A stretch of 54,931 nt of DNA from an uncultured Alphaproteobacteria bacterium. GTDB lineage: Bacteria; Pseudomonadota; Alphaproteobacteria; HIMB59; GCA-002718135. The stretch spans positions 1-54,931 of the forward strand of contig CABYXC010000011.1 in the NCBI GenBank assembly GCA_902522865.1. The letters run 5' to 3'. Below the pieces are notes generated by a model, which saw only the letters and a program-made list of their open reading frames with translations, searched no databases and was not told the origin of the DNA. Within the stretch, counting starts at the first letter, position 1. The number at the start of each line of letters is the position of its first letter. Below, in pieces: positions 1 through 9,769 of the stretch. The translations under genes and the position numbers were made by a program.

Positions 1-15
1 GAGTATATTACTCAT
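1..15 (-). CDS. trpC: Indole-3-glycerol-phosphate synthase, first codons only (partial at window edge)
   Basis: Only five codons lie in the window, reading M-S-N-I-L on the minus strand. The ATG at 15-13 overlaps the end of trpD by 8 nt, as other genes of this operon overlap. TrpC proteins often begin with a similar Met-x-x-Ile-Leu stretch, and trpC commonly follows trpD in Alphaproteobacteria. The call therefore rests on context and a short start motif, not on a domain. It would be wrong if the frame closes soon after the edge. Confidence 0.45.
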
Positions 16-1012
16 TAATTAGTGAGTTTACAAAATTTTTTGTAATTCCTTCCTCAATTGTTTTTTTTGCTAATTCAAAACTATCTTTTAGATTATTTCT
101 TAAATTGGATAAATATATTGCCGCTCCTGCATTTATTTCTACAATCATTTGAAATTCTTTGTAATCGCCGTTAATCATTTTATTAAAGCAATTTGCATTA
201 TATTCTGGATCTCCACCTTTTATATCTTCTAATTTAATTAAATCATAACCATAGTCTCTTGGATCAAAACTATATTCTAGAACTTTATTATCTTTCAATT
301 CATTAATTAGAGTATTGTCTGATAAACTTATTTCATCTAAACCATCCAATCCGTGAACAACCATCGCTTTTTCAGAACCTAGTTCTTTTAAGCAATTACA
401 ATGCATAGAAACTAAATTTTTTGAATAGACTCCTAAAAGCTGTTTACCAGCTTTAGCAGGATTAGTAAGTGGGCCTAACAAATTAAAAATTGTACGTGTA
501 GCCAAATTCTTACGAACGTTAATTACATTTTTCATGGCAGAATGATGGTATTGAGCAAATAAAAAGCAAAAATTTTTATTTGATAATGAGTTTTCTAAAT
601 CTTCTACATTATCTGTAATTTTATAACCTATTTTTTCTAGCAAATCTGCAGAGCCTGATTTTGAACTAACCGAACGGTTACCATGCTTTGCTATAGTAAC
701 GCCAGCGCTTGCAGCAACTATTGCTGCACTTGTTGATATGTTTAGTGTGTCTTTCATATCTCCGCCCGTGCCACAAGTATCAATTGTATTTTGAGGAGAG
801 TTTATTTTTAGAGATTTCTCTCTCATTACTTTAGCTGCACCAATAATTTCTTCTTTTGTTTCGCCCTTTAACTTTAAGCCAATTAGTATTGATGTAATTT
901 TAATATCATCTAATTCTCCACTCATAATTTTATTAAATATATACATACTCTCTTCAATATTCAGATTTTGTTGTTCGAGAATTTTATTTAAAATTAAAGT
1001 TTGATCCATCAT
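8..1012 (-). CDS. trpD: Anthranilate phosphoribosyltransferase
   Basis: Transfers the phosphoribosyl group of PRPP to anthranilate, the second committed step of tryptophan synthesis in the cytoplasm. The 334-residue length is normal for the family. A small N-terminal helical domain (about 1-70) precedes the nucleoside-phosphorylase-like fold. The PRPP/Mg loop reads DTCGTGGD near residue 79 and is followed by NISTSAA. The KHGNRSVSSKSGSAD stretch (around 109-123) is the classic TrpD signature. The start ATG (1012) lies across the trpG stop as ATGATG, so translation is probably coupled. It is the third tryptophan gene after trpE and trpG, with trpC apparently next. Confidence 0.96.
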   Translation of the reverse strand: MMDQTLILNKILEQQNLNIEESMYIFNKIMSGELDDIKITSILIGLKLKGETKEEIIGAAKVMREKSLKINSPQNTIDTCGTGGDMKDTLNISTSAAIVAASAGVTIAKHGNRSVSSKSGSADLLEKIGYKITDNVEDLENSLSNKNFCFLFAQYHHSAMKNVINVRKNLATRTIFNLLGPLTNPAKAGKQLLGVYSKNLVSMHCNCLKELGSEKAMVVHGLDGLDEISLSDNTLINELKDNKVLEYSFDPRDYGYDLIKLEDIKGGDPEYNANCFNKMINGDYKEFQMIVEINAGAAIYLSNLRNNLKDSFELAKKTIEEGITKNFVNSLINE

Positions 1013-1578
1013 TTTACTAAGTTTAAAAAGTTTTTTAAAATAATTTTACCCCTATCAGTACCTATACTTTCTGGATGAAATTGTAGTCCAAATATTGGTA
1101 ATTTTTTATGTGCAATACCCATTATAATCTTATTATTTGTTTCAGCAGTAATTAAAAAATCTTTAGGCATAGTTCTTTTATAAATTATAAGAGAGTGATA
1201 TCTAGTTGCTTTAAATTTTCTTTCTACATTTTTAAATATAGAGTGTCCAAAGTGATTAATTGTATCAACTTTTCCGTGCATGATTTCTTTGCATTTAATG
1301 ATTTTACCTCCAAAAGCTTGACCAATAGTTTGATGTCCTAAACAAATGCCAAGTATAGGAAATTGTTTTGATAATTCTGCAACGATATTAAGACTTATTC
1401 CAGCTTCATTTGGTGTGCACGGACCTGGTGAAATAACTATTGATTTAGGTTTTAATTTAAGAATTTTATTTATAGAAATTTTGTCATTTCTAAAAACAAC
1501 AACCTTCTGATTTAAATCCATTAAGTAGTGTTTTACATTGTAAGTAAAACTATCATAATTATCTATCAGCAATATCAT
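1009..1578 (-). CDS. trpG: Anthranilate synthase component II (glutamine amidotransferase)
   Basis: Hydrolyses glutamine and delivers ammonia to TrpE for anthranilate formation. The 189-residue protein is a complete class I GATase. It starts MILLIDNYDSFTYN, has the oxyanion segment SPGPCTP (50-56), the nucleophile Cys79 in GICLGHQ, and His168/Glu170 in FHPES completing the triad. No TrpD fusion is present. It overlaps trpE by 4 nt and trpD by 4 nt (ATGA-type junctions), so the three are surely co-translated. A PabA role in folate synthesis is possible because small genomes often share this subunit; that is inference. Confidence 0.95.
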   Translation of the reverse strand: MILLIDNYDSFTYNVKHYLMDLNQKVVVFRNDKISINKILKLKPKSIVISPGPCTPNEAGISLNIVAELSKQFPILGICLGHQTIGQAFGGKIIKCKEIMHGKVDTINHFGHSIFKNVERKFKATRYHSLIIYKRTMPKDFLITAETNNKIIMGIAHKKLPIFGLQFHPESIGTDRGKIILKNFLNLVK

Positions 1579-3053
1579 ATATCAAATTTGTATGAATCCT
1601 CAGCTGCTGCCATTAAAGCACCTGCTTTATTCAAAATTTCTTGATGTTCATTTTTTGGAACAGAATCATAAACTATCCCAGCACCAGCTTGGATATATAA
1701 TTTATTATCTTTTACAAGCCCAGTTCTTAAACTAATGCATGTATCCATGTCTCCATTAGAATCAAAATAACCCATACAACCTGCATAAAAACTTCTATTT
1801 AAGTTTTCAAGCTCCTCTATGATTTCCATTGCCCTTATTTTTGGGGCACCAGAGACTGTACCTGCTGGAAATCCTGCCATTAAGGCATCTAGAGCATCTA
1901 AATTATTATCTATCTTTCCTTCCACGTTTGAAACGATATGCATAACATGAGAATAATACTCAATAATCATCTTTTCAGTAACATTCACTGTTCCTTTTTT
2001 TGAAACTCGACCAACATCATTTCTTCCTAAATCTAAAAGCATTAAGTGTTCTGCTAGTTCTTTTTTGTCATTCAGTAAATCATTAGATAAAAACAGATCT
2101 TCAGAGGCATTTTTCCCTCTTTTTCTTGTTCCAGCAATTGGTCTTATCGTAACCTTTTTATTCCTTAATTGAACCATTAATTCTGGACTAGATGCAACAA
2201 GGCCAATTTTATCAAAGTTAAGATTTACTAGATAAGGAGATGGGTTTAGTCGTCTTAACGATCTATAAAGATTGACTGCCTTTAAATTATATTTTGTTTC
2301 AAATCTTTGAGAAGGGACAACTTGGAAAATGTCTCCATTTTTTATATATTCCTTTGCCTTATTTACAATTTTATAAAACTGTTCTTTTTTAAAATTTGAT
2401 TTAAATTTTAATTTAAATTTTTTATTTTTATTTTGAGCAGGTTTTAGAATACTCTTTTCTAACTTCTTAATTGTTTTATCTATTAGTAATTTATTTTTTC
2501 TATAGGCATTTTCTGCTGAGATTTTTTTACTTGGATAAGTAACTGTCATAAGAGAAATAATGTCCTTTATATTATCAAACACTGCAACTATTTTCGGTCT
2601 GATTAAAATTGCATCAGGTATTTTTATATTATCTTTATTGCTTAGTTTAATGTTTTCAATATATTGAATCATTGGGTATCCTAGATATCCAACTAGTGTT
2701 GGGAAGGGAACGTCAATTTCATTATTTTTAAATTTTGAAATTTTTACAAGCTCTTTAAGGCTATGAATTGGCTTTTGATCTAATTTGTAGTCAAAATTAT
2801 TATCCAAATATTTAACTTTTGCTTTACCTTTTTCAACTGTCCAAATTAAATCTGGATCACAACCAAGTAATGAATAACGTCCTCTTTTACTTCCACCCTC
2901 TACTGACTCTAATAGAAAGGAATATTTTTCCGATTTACTAATTTTTAATAATGATGAAAATGGTGTTTCAATATCAGCAATAAGATTTTTTTTTAATATC
3001 TGAGGTAAGCCTTTATTATATTGACTTATAAAATTTTTTTTTTCTAGACTCAT
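1575..3053 (-). CDS. trpE: Anthranilate synthase component I
   Basis: Converts chorismate plus ammonia from TrpG to anthranilate. At 492 residues it has the usual TrpE layout: an N-terminal regulatory half with the LLES element (near 48-51) that in this family contributes to tryptophan feedback binding, then a C-terminal chorismate-binding domain with FQVVPSQRF, RPIAGTRKRG, LGRNDVGRV and PAGTVSGAPK. These favour TrpE over PabB. It begins 4 nt inside ppiD. There is therefore no leader peptide or attenuator directly before trpE, and control must come from the ppiD promoter, from inside ppiD or from feedback inhibition. Confidence 0.96.
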   Translation of the reverse strand: MSLEKKNFISQYNKGLPQILKKNLIADIETPFSSLLKISKSEKYSFLLESVEGGSKRGRYSLLGCDPDLIWTVEKGKAKVKYLDNNFDYKLDQKPIHSLKELVKISKFKNNEIDVPFPTLVGYLGYPMIQYIENIKLSNKDNIKIPDAILIRPKIVAVFDNIKDIISLMTVTYPSKKISAENAYRKNKLLIDKTIKKLEKSILKPAQNKNKKFKLKFKSNFKKEQFYKIVNKAKEYIKNGDIFQVVPSQRFETKYNLKAVNLYRSLRRLNPSPYLVNLNFDKIGLVASSPELMVQLRNKKVTIRPIAGTRKRGKNASEDLFLSNDLLNDKKELAEHLMLLDLGRNDVGRVSKKGTVNVTEKMIIEYYSHVMHIVSNVEGKIDNNLDALDALMAGFPAGTVSGAPKIRAMEIIEELENLNRSFYAGCMGYFDSNGDMDTCISLRTGLVKDNKLYIQAGAGIVYDSVPKNEHQEILNKAGALMAAAEDSYKFDI

Positions 3054-4870
3054 TTATACTGAGATAAAAGACCATTTATCAGTTCATCATTGAACGAAAT
3101 TTCTTTTGTCTTAATAATCTCACTACCAAATGCTGTTTTCAAATCACCTATTAAATTAATATTTGAAGTATTTTCACCTTCTTCAGGTATCTTTATACTT
3201 TTAATATTAGCAAAATAAATAGCATTTTCATCTGATCCAAAAGCTACTTTATCAATATCAGTTTCAAAAATCTTTTGTTTAAAAGATATTGGTAATTCAT
3301 CATTAGTCTTTAAAGATAAAATTAAATTTTCCGGATTAGTTGCATAAAATTTACTTATATCTTTGAAGGTCTCTTTATTATTTTCAAAAATATTTTCTGC
3401 TTGTTCAGTTTTTTTTGTAAAAATAAAATCATTTAAAACACTGTTAAAGATATTATCAATACTCTCTATTTTTGACGGATAAATGTTCTCAATATTTACA
3501 ATAAAAGATGTATCATTATCAATGTCTACTAAATCACTAACAAAATCTTTATTTTGCGTAAAAGAAAATGAAATTACGTTGCTTAAAGTAGGGTCATCTT
3601 CGTTAGTATTGTTTAAAATTTTTTTCTTAATGATTAATTTCAGATTATTTTGGTCTGCTATTTCATTAATTGAAAACCCATCAAGTATTTGTTGGTCGAG
3701 GCTTGATTTTAATTCATTAAAGTAATTATCTACTTCAAAATTGATTAATGTATTATTTATTTCATTCTTCACTTCATCAAATGTTAATTCTTTTTCTGGG
3801 AAAATTTCATCCAAAATAATTATATGATATGCCAAGGTTGTTTGTACTACATCTGACATACTTCCTTTGTCTAATTCAAATATTGCATTTGCAAGTTGTT
3901 CTAAAACTTTATTTTTATCAACATTTTTGAAATCATTAAAAACTATATTATTTTCTTCTGCATATTTAATAATTTCTTCATTAGTTTTTCCAGAAACTTT
4001 TATTTTAAAATCATCTGCTTCTTCTTTTGATTTAAAATTAAATTGTTTAAAACTTCTCTCTTCTGGATTAATAAATAAGTTTTTATTGTTATTATAATAA
4101 TCATTAAGACTATTTTCTGAAGGTGAAAAATTGTTGCGATAATCACTTTTGCTTATTAATATATATGAAATATCTCTTTCTTCTTTTGTCATATATGCAG
4201 CAGAGTTATTATTAAAGTAATCTAATAGTTCATTATTATCTTTGGAAATTTGATCTTTACTATAGTTTTCAAGTTTGATTTCGTTGTAAGGTATTTTAAG
4301 CAACTCTATTTCTCTACTCTGATTATCATACTTATTAAAATTTATTTGCAACTCGAATGGATAATTTTTTTGAAAGAAAAGCTGATCAAATACAATCGAC
4401 CTAGTTTCAAAGTCTATTAAATCAACAAGATCCTCAATTTTCAAGCCTTGTCTTCTTAAAAAAGTATTCAATATTTCATCATCTAATTTATTGTTTATGT
4501 AAAGATCTGGAAAATTTCTTTTTGTTTCTTTTGCAATTGTGGTGTCATCTAAAATAAAATTTATTTTATTAAACTCATTTTCAAAGACTGCGCTATTTAC
4601 TAAATTTTGAAGAGCAATTTGATGAACTTGAAAGCTTCTAACCTGATCGCCAGTTAATTTACTTCCAATCATTTGAGAAAATTGATTAATATTCATATCC
4701 ATTGAACGCATAAATTTTGTAGTTGAAATAGGTGTGCCAGAAATATCAGCTACAAAATTATCAGAATTAAATAAATTTGAGTATCTTGCTTGCCCTCTAA
4801 AGAAAAACAAGCTAGCTCCAAAAAGAATAGCTAAACCAATTCCAATCCAAGAATTTCTAAAAAATCTCAT
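3050..4870 (-). CDS. ppiD: PpiD/SurA-type periplasmic folding factor, membrane anchored
   Basis: A 606-residue inner-membrane chaperone of the PpiD type. One N-terminal TM helix (about 8-24, then FFFRGQAR) anchors a large periplasmic part. A SurA_N-like chaperone region covers about 35-190. A parvulin-like segment lies around 265-360 and ends in a YHIIILDEI strand typical of rotamases. The rest is low-complexity, Asn/Asp/Lys-rich and diverged. The family assists outer-membrane and secreted protein folding near the Sec exit. In Alphaproteobacteria this gene commonly precedes trpE and faces tpiA, as here. Whether the rotamase site is active cannot be judged by eye. Confidence 0.88.
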   Translation of the reverse strand: MRFFRNSWIGIGLAILFGASLFFFRGQARYSNLFNSDNFVADISGTPISTTKFMRSMDMNINQFSQMIGSKLTGDQVRSFQVHQIALQNLVNSAVFENEFNKINFILDDTTIAKETKRNFPDLYINNKLDDEILNTFLRRQGLKIEDLVDLIDFETRSIVFDQLFFQKNYPFELQINFNKYDNQSREIELLKIPYNEIKLENYSKDQISKDNNELLDYFNNNSAAYMTKEERDISYILISKSDYRNNFSPSENSLNDYYNNNKNLFINPEERSFKQFNFKSKEEADDFKIKVSGKTNEEIIKYAEENNIVFNDFKNVDKNKVLEQLANAIFELDKGSMSDVVQTTLAYHIIILDEIFPEKELTFDEVKNEINNTLINFEVDNYFNELKSSLDQQILDGFSINEIADQNNLKLIIKKKILNNTNEDDPTLSNVISFSFTQNKDFVSDLVDIDNDTSFIVNIENIYPSKIESIDNIFNSVLNDFIFTKKTEQAENIFENNKETFKDISKFYATNPENLILSLKTNDELPISFKQKIFETDIDKVAFGSDENAIYFANIKSIKIPEEGENTSNINLIGDLKTAFGSEIIKTKEISFNDELINGLLSQYK

Positions 4871-4887
4871 AAAATTTCTATTGCTTC

Positions 4888-4893
4888 TATAAT
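4888..4893 (+). promoter_or_regulatory. Candidate -10 box for tpiA
   Basis: A TATAAT hexamer lies in the 49-nt gap between the divergent ppiD and tpiA genes, 27 nt before the tpiA ATG. No convincing -35 is visible at the usual distance. In such AT-rich DNA a single perfect -10 is weak evidence. Confidence 0.35.
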
Positions 4894-4919
4894 ATTAGTT
4901 TCTATAAATAAAAGTAATT

Positions 4920-5639
4920 ATGGTAAATCTTGATAAATATTCTTCAATTTTCATTGCAAATTGGAAATTAAATGGAAATTCCTCATTTTTAAAAGATTAT
5001 TATGAAAAATTAAAAGTTAATTCTAATAATTGTACGATTATCTGCTCACCTTCAATTTACTTAAAATCACTAAAAGGAAATAATGAAAACTTATTTTGTG
5101 GGGCACAAGATGTTTCCTCTTATAGAGAAGGTGCTTATACTGGAGAATTATCTGCCTTAATGTTGAAAGATAATAATATAGATTTTTGTTTGGTTGGACA
5201 CTCTGAGCGAAGACAATACTTTTCTGAAACTAATGATAATGTAAATATTAAAAGTTCAAATCTAATTGAAGAAAATATTATTCCAGTTATTTGTATAGGT
5301 GAAACCTTAGAGCAAAAAGAAAACAACTTAACAGAAGAAACCTTATCTTCACAAATTAAAGATAGTGTTCCAAATTCAGCAAATCATCAAAATGCTTTAA
5401 TTGCTTATGAGCCAGTTTGGGCAATAGGAACTGGATTAACCCCGACCTTAGATGAAATAAATCAAGTACATGAACTAATTAAAAATTTTAATACTAAATT
5501 TAGAAGTTTTAAGGTTCTTTATGGAGGTTCTGTTAAGTCCTCAAATTCAAAAGAAATCACAGAATTAAGTAACGTAGATGGCTGCTTAATTGGCGGGGCA
5601 TCATTAAAAGTTGATGAATTCAATACAATTATTTCTTGA
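4920..5639 (+). CDS. tpiA: Triose-phosphate isomerase
   Basis: Interconverts dihydroxyacetone phosphate and glyceraldehyde 3-phosphate. The 239-residue TIM barrel is near family length. The substrate Lys is K16 in ANWKLNGN, the electrophile His is H94 in VGHSERR, and the general base is E164 in AYEPVWAIGTG. The C-terminal phosphate loops (YGGSVKSSN and IGGASL) are intact. It starts a plus-strand run with secG, pyrG, kdsA and eno and diverges from ppiD over 49 nt. Confidence 0.97.
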   Translation: MVNLDKYSSIFIANWKLNGNSSFLKDYYEKLKVNSNNCTIICSPSIYLKSLKGNNENLFCGAQDVSSYREGAYTGELSALMLKDNNIDFCLVGHSERRQYFSETNDNVNIKSSNLIEENIIPVICIGETLEQKENNLTEETLSSQIKDSVPNSANHQNALIAYEPVWAIGTGLTPTLDEINQVHELIKNFNTKFRSFKVLYGGSVKSSNSKEITELSNVDGCLIGGASLKVDEFNTIIS

Positions 5640-5671
5640 TAAATAAAATCAATTTAATATAAAGCGCAATT

Positions 5672-5977
5672 ATGACAACATTAGTAATAATCCAGCTGAT
5701 ACTTGCGATTGCTTTGGTTATATTAGTTTTATTACAAGGTTCTGATAACGATAGCTTGGGCCTTGGTGGTGGAACTTCAACTGGATTAATGTCAGCGCGA
5801 GGTACTGCAAACCTACTTTCTAGGCTAACTGCAATAACTGCTGGTTTGTTCATGATTATGAGTATTGTTCTTACAATTACTGCCTCAATAGGCTCAGATC
5901 GCAATGTTTTAGAATCTCTTCCTTCAATTAACAATGAAGAAACTTCAGAAGAACCATCTATACCAGAAAATAATTAA
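5672..5977 (+). CDS. secG: Protein-export membrane protein SecG
   Basis: Small accessory subunit of the SecYEG translocon. The 101 residues show two TM helices (about 3-21 and 55-74) joined by the family's Gly-rich loop (GLGGGTSTGLMSARGTANLL), including the GLMSARG segment common in Alphaproteobacteria. The tail is acidic and Asn/Glu/Pro-rich. The tpiA-secG-pyrG order is widely conserved in the class and supports the call. Confidence 0.93.
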   Translation: MTTLVIIQLILAIALVILVLLQGSDNDSLGLGGGTSTGLMSARGTANLLSRLTAITAGLFMIMSIVLTITASIGSDRNVLESLPSINNEETSEEPSIPENN

Positions 5978-5985
5978 TATTATCT

Positions 5986-5994
5986 TGCTATAAT
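5986..5994 (+). promoter_or_regulatory. Extended -10 promoter element for pyrG
   Basis: The sequence TGCTATAAT is a perfect extended -10 (TGnTATAAT) in the secG-pyrG gap, 30 nt before the pyrG start codon. No good -35 is visible, which extended -10 promoters tolerate. A start near 6001 would give a leader of about 24 nt. Confidence 0.5.
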
Positions 5995-6024
5995 AAGTTC
6001 TATTATGTATCACGGTATTCCGTA

Positions 6025-7638
6025 ATGCATTTTGTTTTTATTACGGGCGGCGTCGCATCATCTCTTGGAAAAGGTATAGCCTCAGCTTCTCTAGCAACTC
6101 TTCTAAAAAGTAGAAAATTTAAAGTAAGGATAAGAAAGTTAGATCCGTATTTAAATGTGGATCCAGGAACAATGAGTCCATATCAACATGGAGAAGTTTA
6201 TGTTACTGATGATGGTGCAGAAACCGATTTAGATCTGGGTCATTACGAAAGATTCACAAATCAATCTGCTAAACAATCAGATAGCGTGTCGTCAGGTAAG
6301 ATTTATTCCAATGTTCTCCTAAAAGAAAGAAAGGGAGATTACCTTGGCTCAACAATTCAGGTAATTCCTCATGTTACCAATGAAATAAAATCATTTATTA
6401 ATAGTGATTTAAAAAATGAGGATATCGCAATTTATGAAATAGGTGGAACAGTTGGAGATATTGAATCCCTACCTTTTTTAGAAGCAATACGACAAATTAG
6501 AAATGATAAAAATATTTCATCAGCTTTAATTCATATGACTTATATTCCATATTTAAGTTCAGCAGGTGAGTTAAAAACGAAACCTACTCAACATTCAGTT
6601 AAAGAACTTCTCAATGCTGGTATTCAACCAGATATCATTATGTGTAGATCTGAACAACCAATAGATAATGATTCAATTTCTAAAATATCTTTATTTTGTA
6701 ATGTTAAAAAAGAGTCGGTAATTCCTGCATTGAATGCTAAATCAATTTATGAAGTTCCTTCATTATATTCTAAATATGGTTTGGATGAAGCTCTCCTTAA
6801 ACAATTGGGTTATAAACCAAAAAATCATAAACTAAATTTAAAGCCTTGGATCGATCTTCAAAAAAAAATTAAAAAAAGAAAACATAAAGTAAAAATTGCA
6901 GTAGTAGGAAAATACACAAATCTTAAAGATAGTTATAAATCACTTAATGAAGCATTGGTTCACGGAGGTATAGAAAATTCTGCTGATGTAGATATTCAAT
7001 GGATTAATTCTGAAAAAGAAAACAACATTATTTTAATGAAAAAATTAAAAGGTTGTGATGGAATTCTAATTCCTGGCGGTTTTGGTTTTCGTGGTATTAA
7101 TGGAAAAATTAATGCCATTAAATATGCGAGAGAAAATAATATTCCTTTTTTTGGAATTTGTCTTGGAATGCAGTTAGCTGTTATTGAAATAGCACAAAAT
7201 GTACTAAAAATTAAAAATGCTCACTCTTCAGAATTTAAGAAAACTACTAAATCAGTTGTAGGATTAATGACAGAATGGGTAAATAAAAATAAGATTGAAA
7301 AAAGAGATAAAAATAGTGATAAGGGTGGAACAATGCGTCTTGGGGCATACAAAGCTGTTTTGAAAAAAAATTCAAAAATCTTTTCTATTTATAAAAATAA
7401 AGTAATTAGTGAGAGACATAGACATAGATACGAAGTAAATCAGAAATTTCTATCAAAATTTGAAAACAAAGGTTATTATTTCAGTGGTATGTCACCAGAT
7501 GGATTATTACCTGAAGTGCTTGAGAGTGTAAAACATAAATGGTTTATAGGAGTTCAATTTCATCCAGAGTTAAAATCAAGACCATTAAATCCTCATCCTC
7601 TTTTCGTATCATTTATAAAGGCTGCTATTAATGATTAA
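6025..7638 (+). CDS. pyrG: CTP synthase
   Basis: ATP- and glutamine-dependent amination of UTP to CTP, the last step of pyrimidine nucleotide synthesis. At 537 residues the two-domain enzyme is complete. The N-terminal synthetase has GGVASSLGKG near residue 8 and the DPYLNVDPGTMSP segment. The C-terminal glutaminase has PGGFGFRG, the nucleophile Cys in GICLGMQ, and the HPE motif near the end (FHPELKSRP). It overlaps kdsA by 8 nt. pyrB elsewhere in the window belongs to the same pathway. Confidence 0.98.
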   Translation: MHFVFITGGVASSLGKGIASASLATLLKSRKFKVRIRKLDPYLNVDPGTMSPYQHGEVYVTDDGAETDLDLGHYERFTNQSAKQSDSVSSGKIYSNVLLKERKGDYLGSTIQVIPHVTNEIKSFINSDLKNEDIAIYEIGGTVGDIESLPFLEAIRQIRNDKNISSALIHMTYIPYLSSAGELKTKPTQHSVKELLNAGIQPDIIMCRSEQPIDNDSISKISLFCNVKKESVIPALNAKSIYEVPSLYSKYGLDEALLKQLGYKPKNHKLNLKPWIDLQKKIKKRKHKVKIAVVGKYTNLKDSYKSLNEALVHGGIENSADVDIQWINSEKENNIILMKKLKGCDGILIPGGFGFRGINGKINAIKYARENNIPFFGICLGMQLAVIEIAQNVLKIKNAHSSEFKKTTKSVVGLMTEWVNKNKIEKRDKNSDKGGTMRLGAYKAVLKKNSKIFSIYKNKVISERHRHRYEVNQKFLSKFENKGYYFSGMSPDGLLPEVLESVKHKWFIGVQFHPELKSRPLNPHPLFVSFIKAAIND

Positions 7639-8461
7639 TATCAATTTAAAAAATTTTTCTATCTCAAATAATTCTTCATTTGTTTTGATTGCAGGTCCAT
7701 GCGTAATAGAAAATGAAAGTCACTCATTGACGATTGCAGAAGAACTAAATAAAATATGCGATGATGTCGGTATTAATTTAATTTTTAAATCTAGTTTTGA
7801 TAAGGCAAATAGATCCAGTATTAATAGTGATAGGGGTATTAAGCTTGATGAAGCATTAAAAATCTTTGAAAAAATTAAAACTAATTTTAATTTACCAATA
7901 CTAACTGATGTCCATAATGAATATCAATGTAATCAATTAAAACAAGATAGTATTATCGATATTATACAAATACCCGCTTTTCTATGTCGTCAAACAGATT
8001 TATTGTTAGCTGCAGCAAATACAAATAAAATTATTAATGTTAAAAAAGGTCAATTTTTATCACCAACTGATGTTAAAAATATTTTTACCAAGATAGAAAC
8101 CACTAATAATAAAAAAATCATGATAACTGAAAGGGGAACATCATTTGGTTACAACACACTAGTAAATGATTTTAAAGGTTTAGATATTATGAAAAGATAT
8201 GAATACCCAGTAGTTTTTGATGCAACTCATTCCGTCCAACAACCAGGAGGATTGGGGGATAAAAGTGGTGGGCAAAGAGAGCATATTCCTTCATTATGTA
8301 AAGCTGCCATATCTATTGGTGTAGCTGGTTTATTTTTAGAAACCCATAATGACCCTGATAATGCTCCTAGTGATGGACCGAACATGATCAATATTAAAGA
8401 GTTAAAAAATTTATTAATTCAACTTAAACAATTTGATGATATAGCAAAAAATAATGCCTAA
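7631..8461 (+). CDS. kdsA: 3-deoxy-8-phosphooctulonate synthase (KDO8P synthase)
   Basis: Condenses PEP and arabinose 5-phosphate to KDO 8-phosphate for the LPS inner core. The 276-residue barrel has the N-terminal AGPCVIEN motif (about 20-27), [12 protein letters not shown], a GQFLSPTDV loop and the [12 protein letters not shown] segment. It overlaps pyrG by 8 nt and eno by 8 nt; eno supplies PEP. Its presence implies a Kdo-containing outer membrane. Confidence 0.96.
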   Translation: MININLKNFSISNNSSFVLIAGPCVIENESHSLTIAEELNKICDDVGINLIFKSSFDKANRSSINSDRGIKLDEALKIFEKIKTNFNLPILTDVHNEYQCNQLKQDSIIDIIQIPAFLCRQTDLLLAAANTNKIINVKKGQFLSPTDVKNIFTKIETTNNKKIMITERGTSFGYNTLVNDFKGLDIMKRYEYPVVFDATHSVQQPGGLGDKSGGQREHIPSLCKAAISIGVAGLFLETHNDPDNAPSDGPNMINIKELKNLLIQLKQFDDIAKNNA

Positions 8462-9734
8462 AATAACGAACATAATAGCAAGACAAATAATAGATAGTAG
8501 AGGAAATCCTACTGTTGAATGCGATATAAAATTTGAAAATTCTACCTTTGGAAGAGCTGCGGTTCCAAGTGGAGCATCTACTGGGGTGCATGAAGCTTTA
8601 GAATTACGAGATAATGATAAATCTAAATATAAAGGTAAAGGAGTTTTGAAAGCAGTAGAAAATATCAATGATACAATTTCTAATGAACTAGTTGGAAAAT
8701 CATTTGAAGATATTTCTTCTTTTGATGAATTTTTATTACAACTCGATGGTACGGAAAATAAATCTAACCTAGGAGCAAATGCAACCCTTGCCGCAAGTTT
8801 AGCTTTTGCAAAATGTCTAGCTTCTTCTGAAGGTCATGAACTGTATTCTTTTCTTGGTAAAGAACATACAATGAGTCTTCCAGTTCCAATGATGAATATT
8901 ATTAATGGTGGATCTCATGCAGATAATGATGTTGATATTCAAGAATTTATGGTTGCTCCAATTGGTGCAAATAATTTTTCAGAAGCACTTCAATATGGCT
9001 GTGAAATATTTCATTCATTAAAGTCACTTTTAAAATCAAAAGGTTTAAATACAAATGTTGGTGATGAAGGTGGATTTGCTCCTAACATAAATAGTTCTAG
9101 CGATGTCATAGAAACTGTTTTGAAATCAGTTGAAGATGCAGGTTTTAAACCTGGAAAAGATATTTATCTATCACTTGATGTAGCATCAACTGAATTTTAT
9201 AAAAATAATAAATATGATTTACAAGGAGAAAAAATCGTTTTGTCTTCTGATGAAATGATAAAATATTTAGAGAAATTGGTAAATGCTTATCCCATTTACT
9301 CTATTGAAGATGGAATGTCAGAGGATGATTGGGATGGCTGGTCTAATTTAACATCAACAATAGGAAAAAAAGTTCAGTTAGTTGGTGATGATTTATTTGT
9401 TACAAATAAAAATAGATTACAAAAAGGTATTTCGGAGAATGCGGGCAATTCTATTTTAGTTAAAGTAAATCAAATCGGAACTCTAAAAGAAACTTTAGAG
9501 TCGATTAAATTAGCTAAAGAAAATAATTTTACTACTATAATTTCACATCGTTCTGGAGAGACTGAAGATACGACGATTGCTGATTTATCAGTTGGTGTCT
9601 CAGCAGGTCAAATTAAAACAGGATCATTATCTAGAACAGATAGAACGGCAAAATATAATCAATTATTACGTATTGAAGAAGCATTACAAGGTGAGGCAAA
9701 GTATGCTGGGTCTTCTATCTTAAATAATAATTGA
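8454..9734 (+). CDS. eno: Enolase
   Basis: Dehydrates 2-phosphoglycerate to PEP in glycolysis/gluconeogenesis. The 426-residue length is typical. Motifs include DSRGNPTVE at the N-terminus, GAIT-equivalent GASTGVHEA, metal-site acids in [19 protein letters not shown] and GDDLFVTN, and the enolase signature [10 protein letters not shown] followed by [16 protein letters not shown]. It overlaps kdsA by 8 nt. Confidence 0.98.
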   Translation: MPKITNIIARQIIDSRGNPTVECDIKFENSTFGRAAVPSGASTGVHEALELRDNDKSKYKGKGVLKAVENINDTISNELVGKSFEDISSFDEFLLQLDGTENKSNLGANATLAASLAFAKCLASSEGHELYSFLGKEHTMSLPVPMMNIINGGSHADNDVDIQEFMVAPIGANNFSEALQYGCEIFHSLKSLLKSKGLNTNVGDEGGFAPNINSSSDVIETVLKSVEDAGFKPGKDIYLSLDVASTEFYKNNKYDLQGEKIVLSSDEMIKYLEKLVNAYPIYSIEDGMSEDDWDGWSNLTSTIGKKVQLVGDDLFVTNKNRLQKGISENAGNSILVKVNQIGTLKETLESIKLAKENNFTTIISHRSGETEDTTIADLSVGVSAGQIKTGSLSRTDRTAKYNQLLRIEEALQGEAKYAGSSILNNN

Positions 9735-9736
9735 CA
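9731..9736 (+). promoter_or_regulatory. Candidate -35 box overlapping the eno stop codon
   Basis: A perfect TTGACA overlaps the eno stop. Downstream, TATGCT (9751), TGCTATTTA (9753) and TATATA (9760) are possible -10 elements, none ideally placed. A promoter here would give the ftsB-like gene (start 9770) a very short leader. Confidence 0.35.
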
Positions 9737-9769
9737 GTCTCCATCTTAAATATGCTATTTATATAGAAC

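Noticed and set aside
5629..5934. Open frame of 101 codons on the minus strand opposite secG
   Set aside because: It is the antisense shadow of secG; the secG frame has a clear TM layout and conserved loop.
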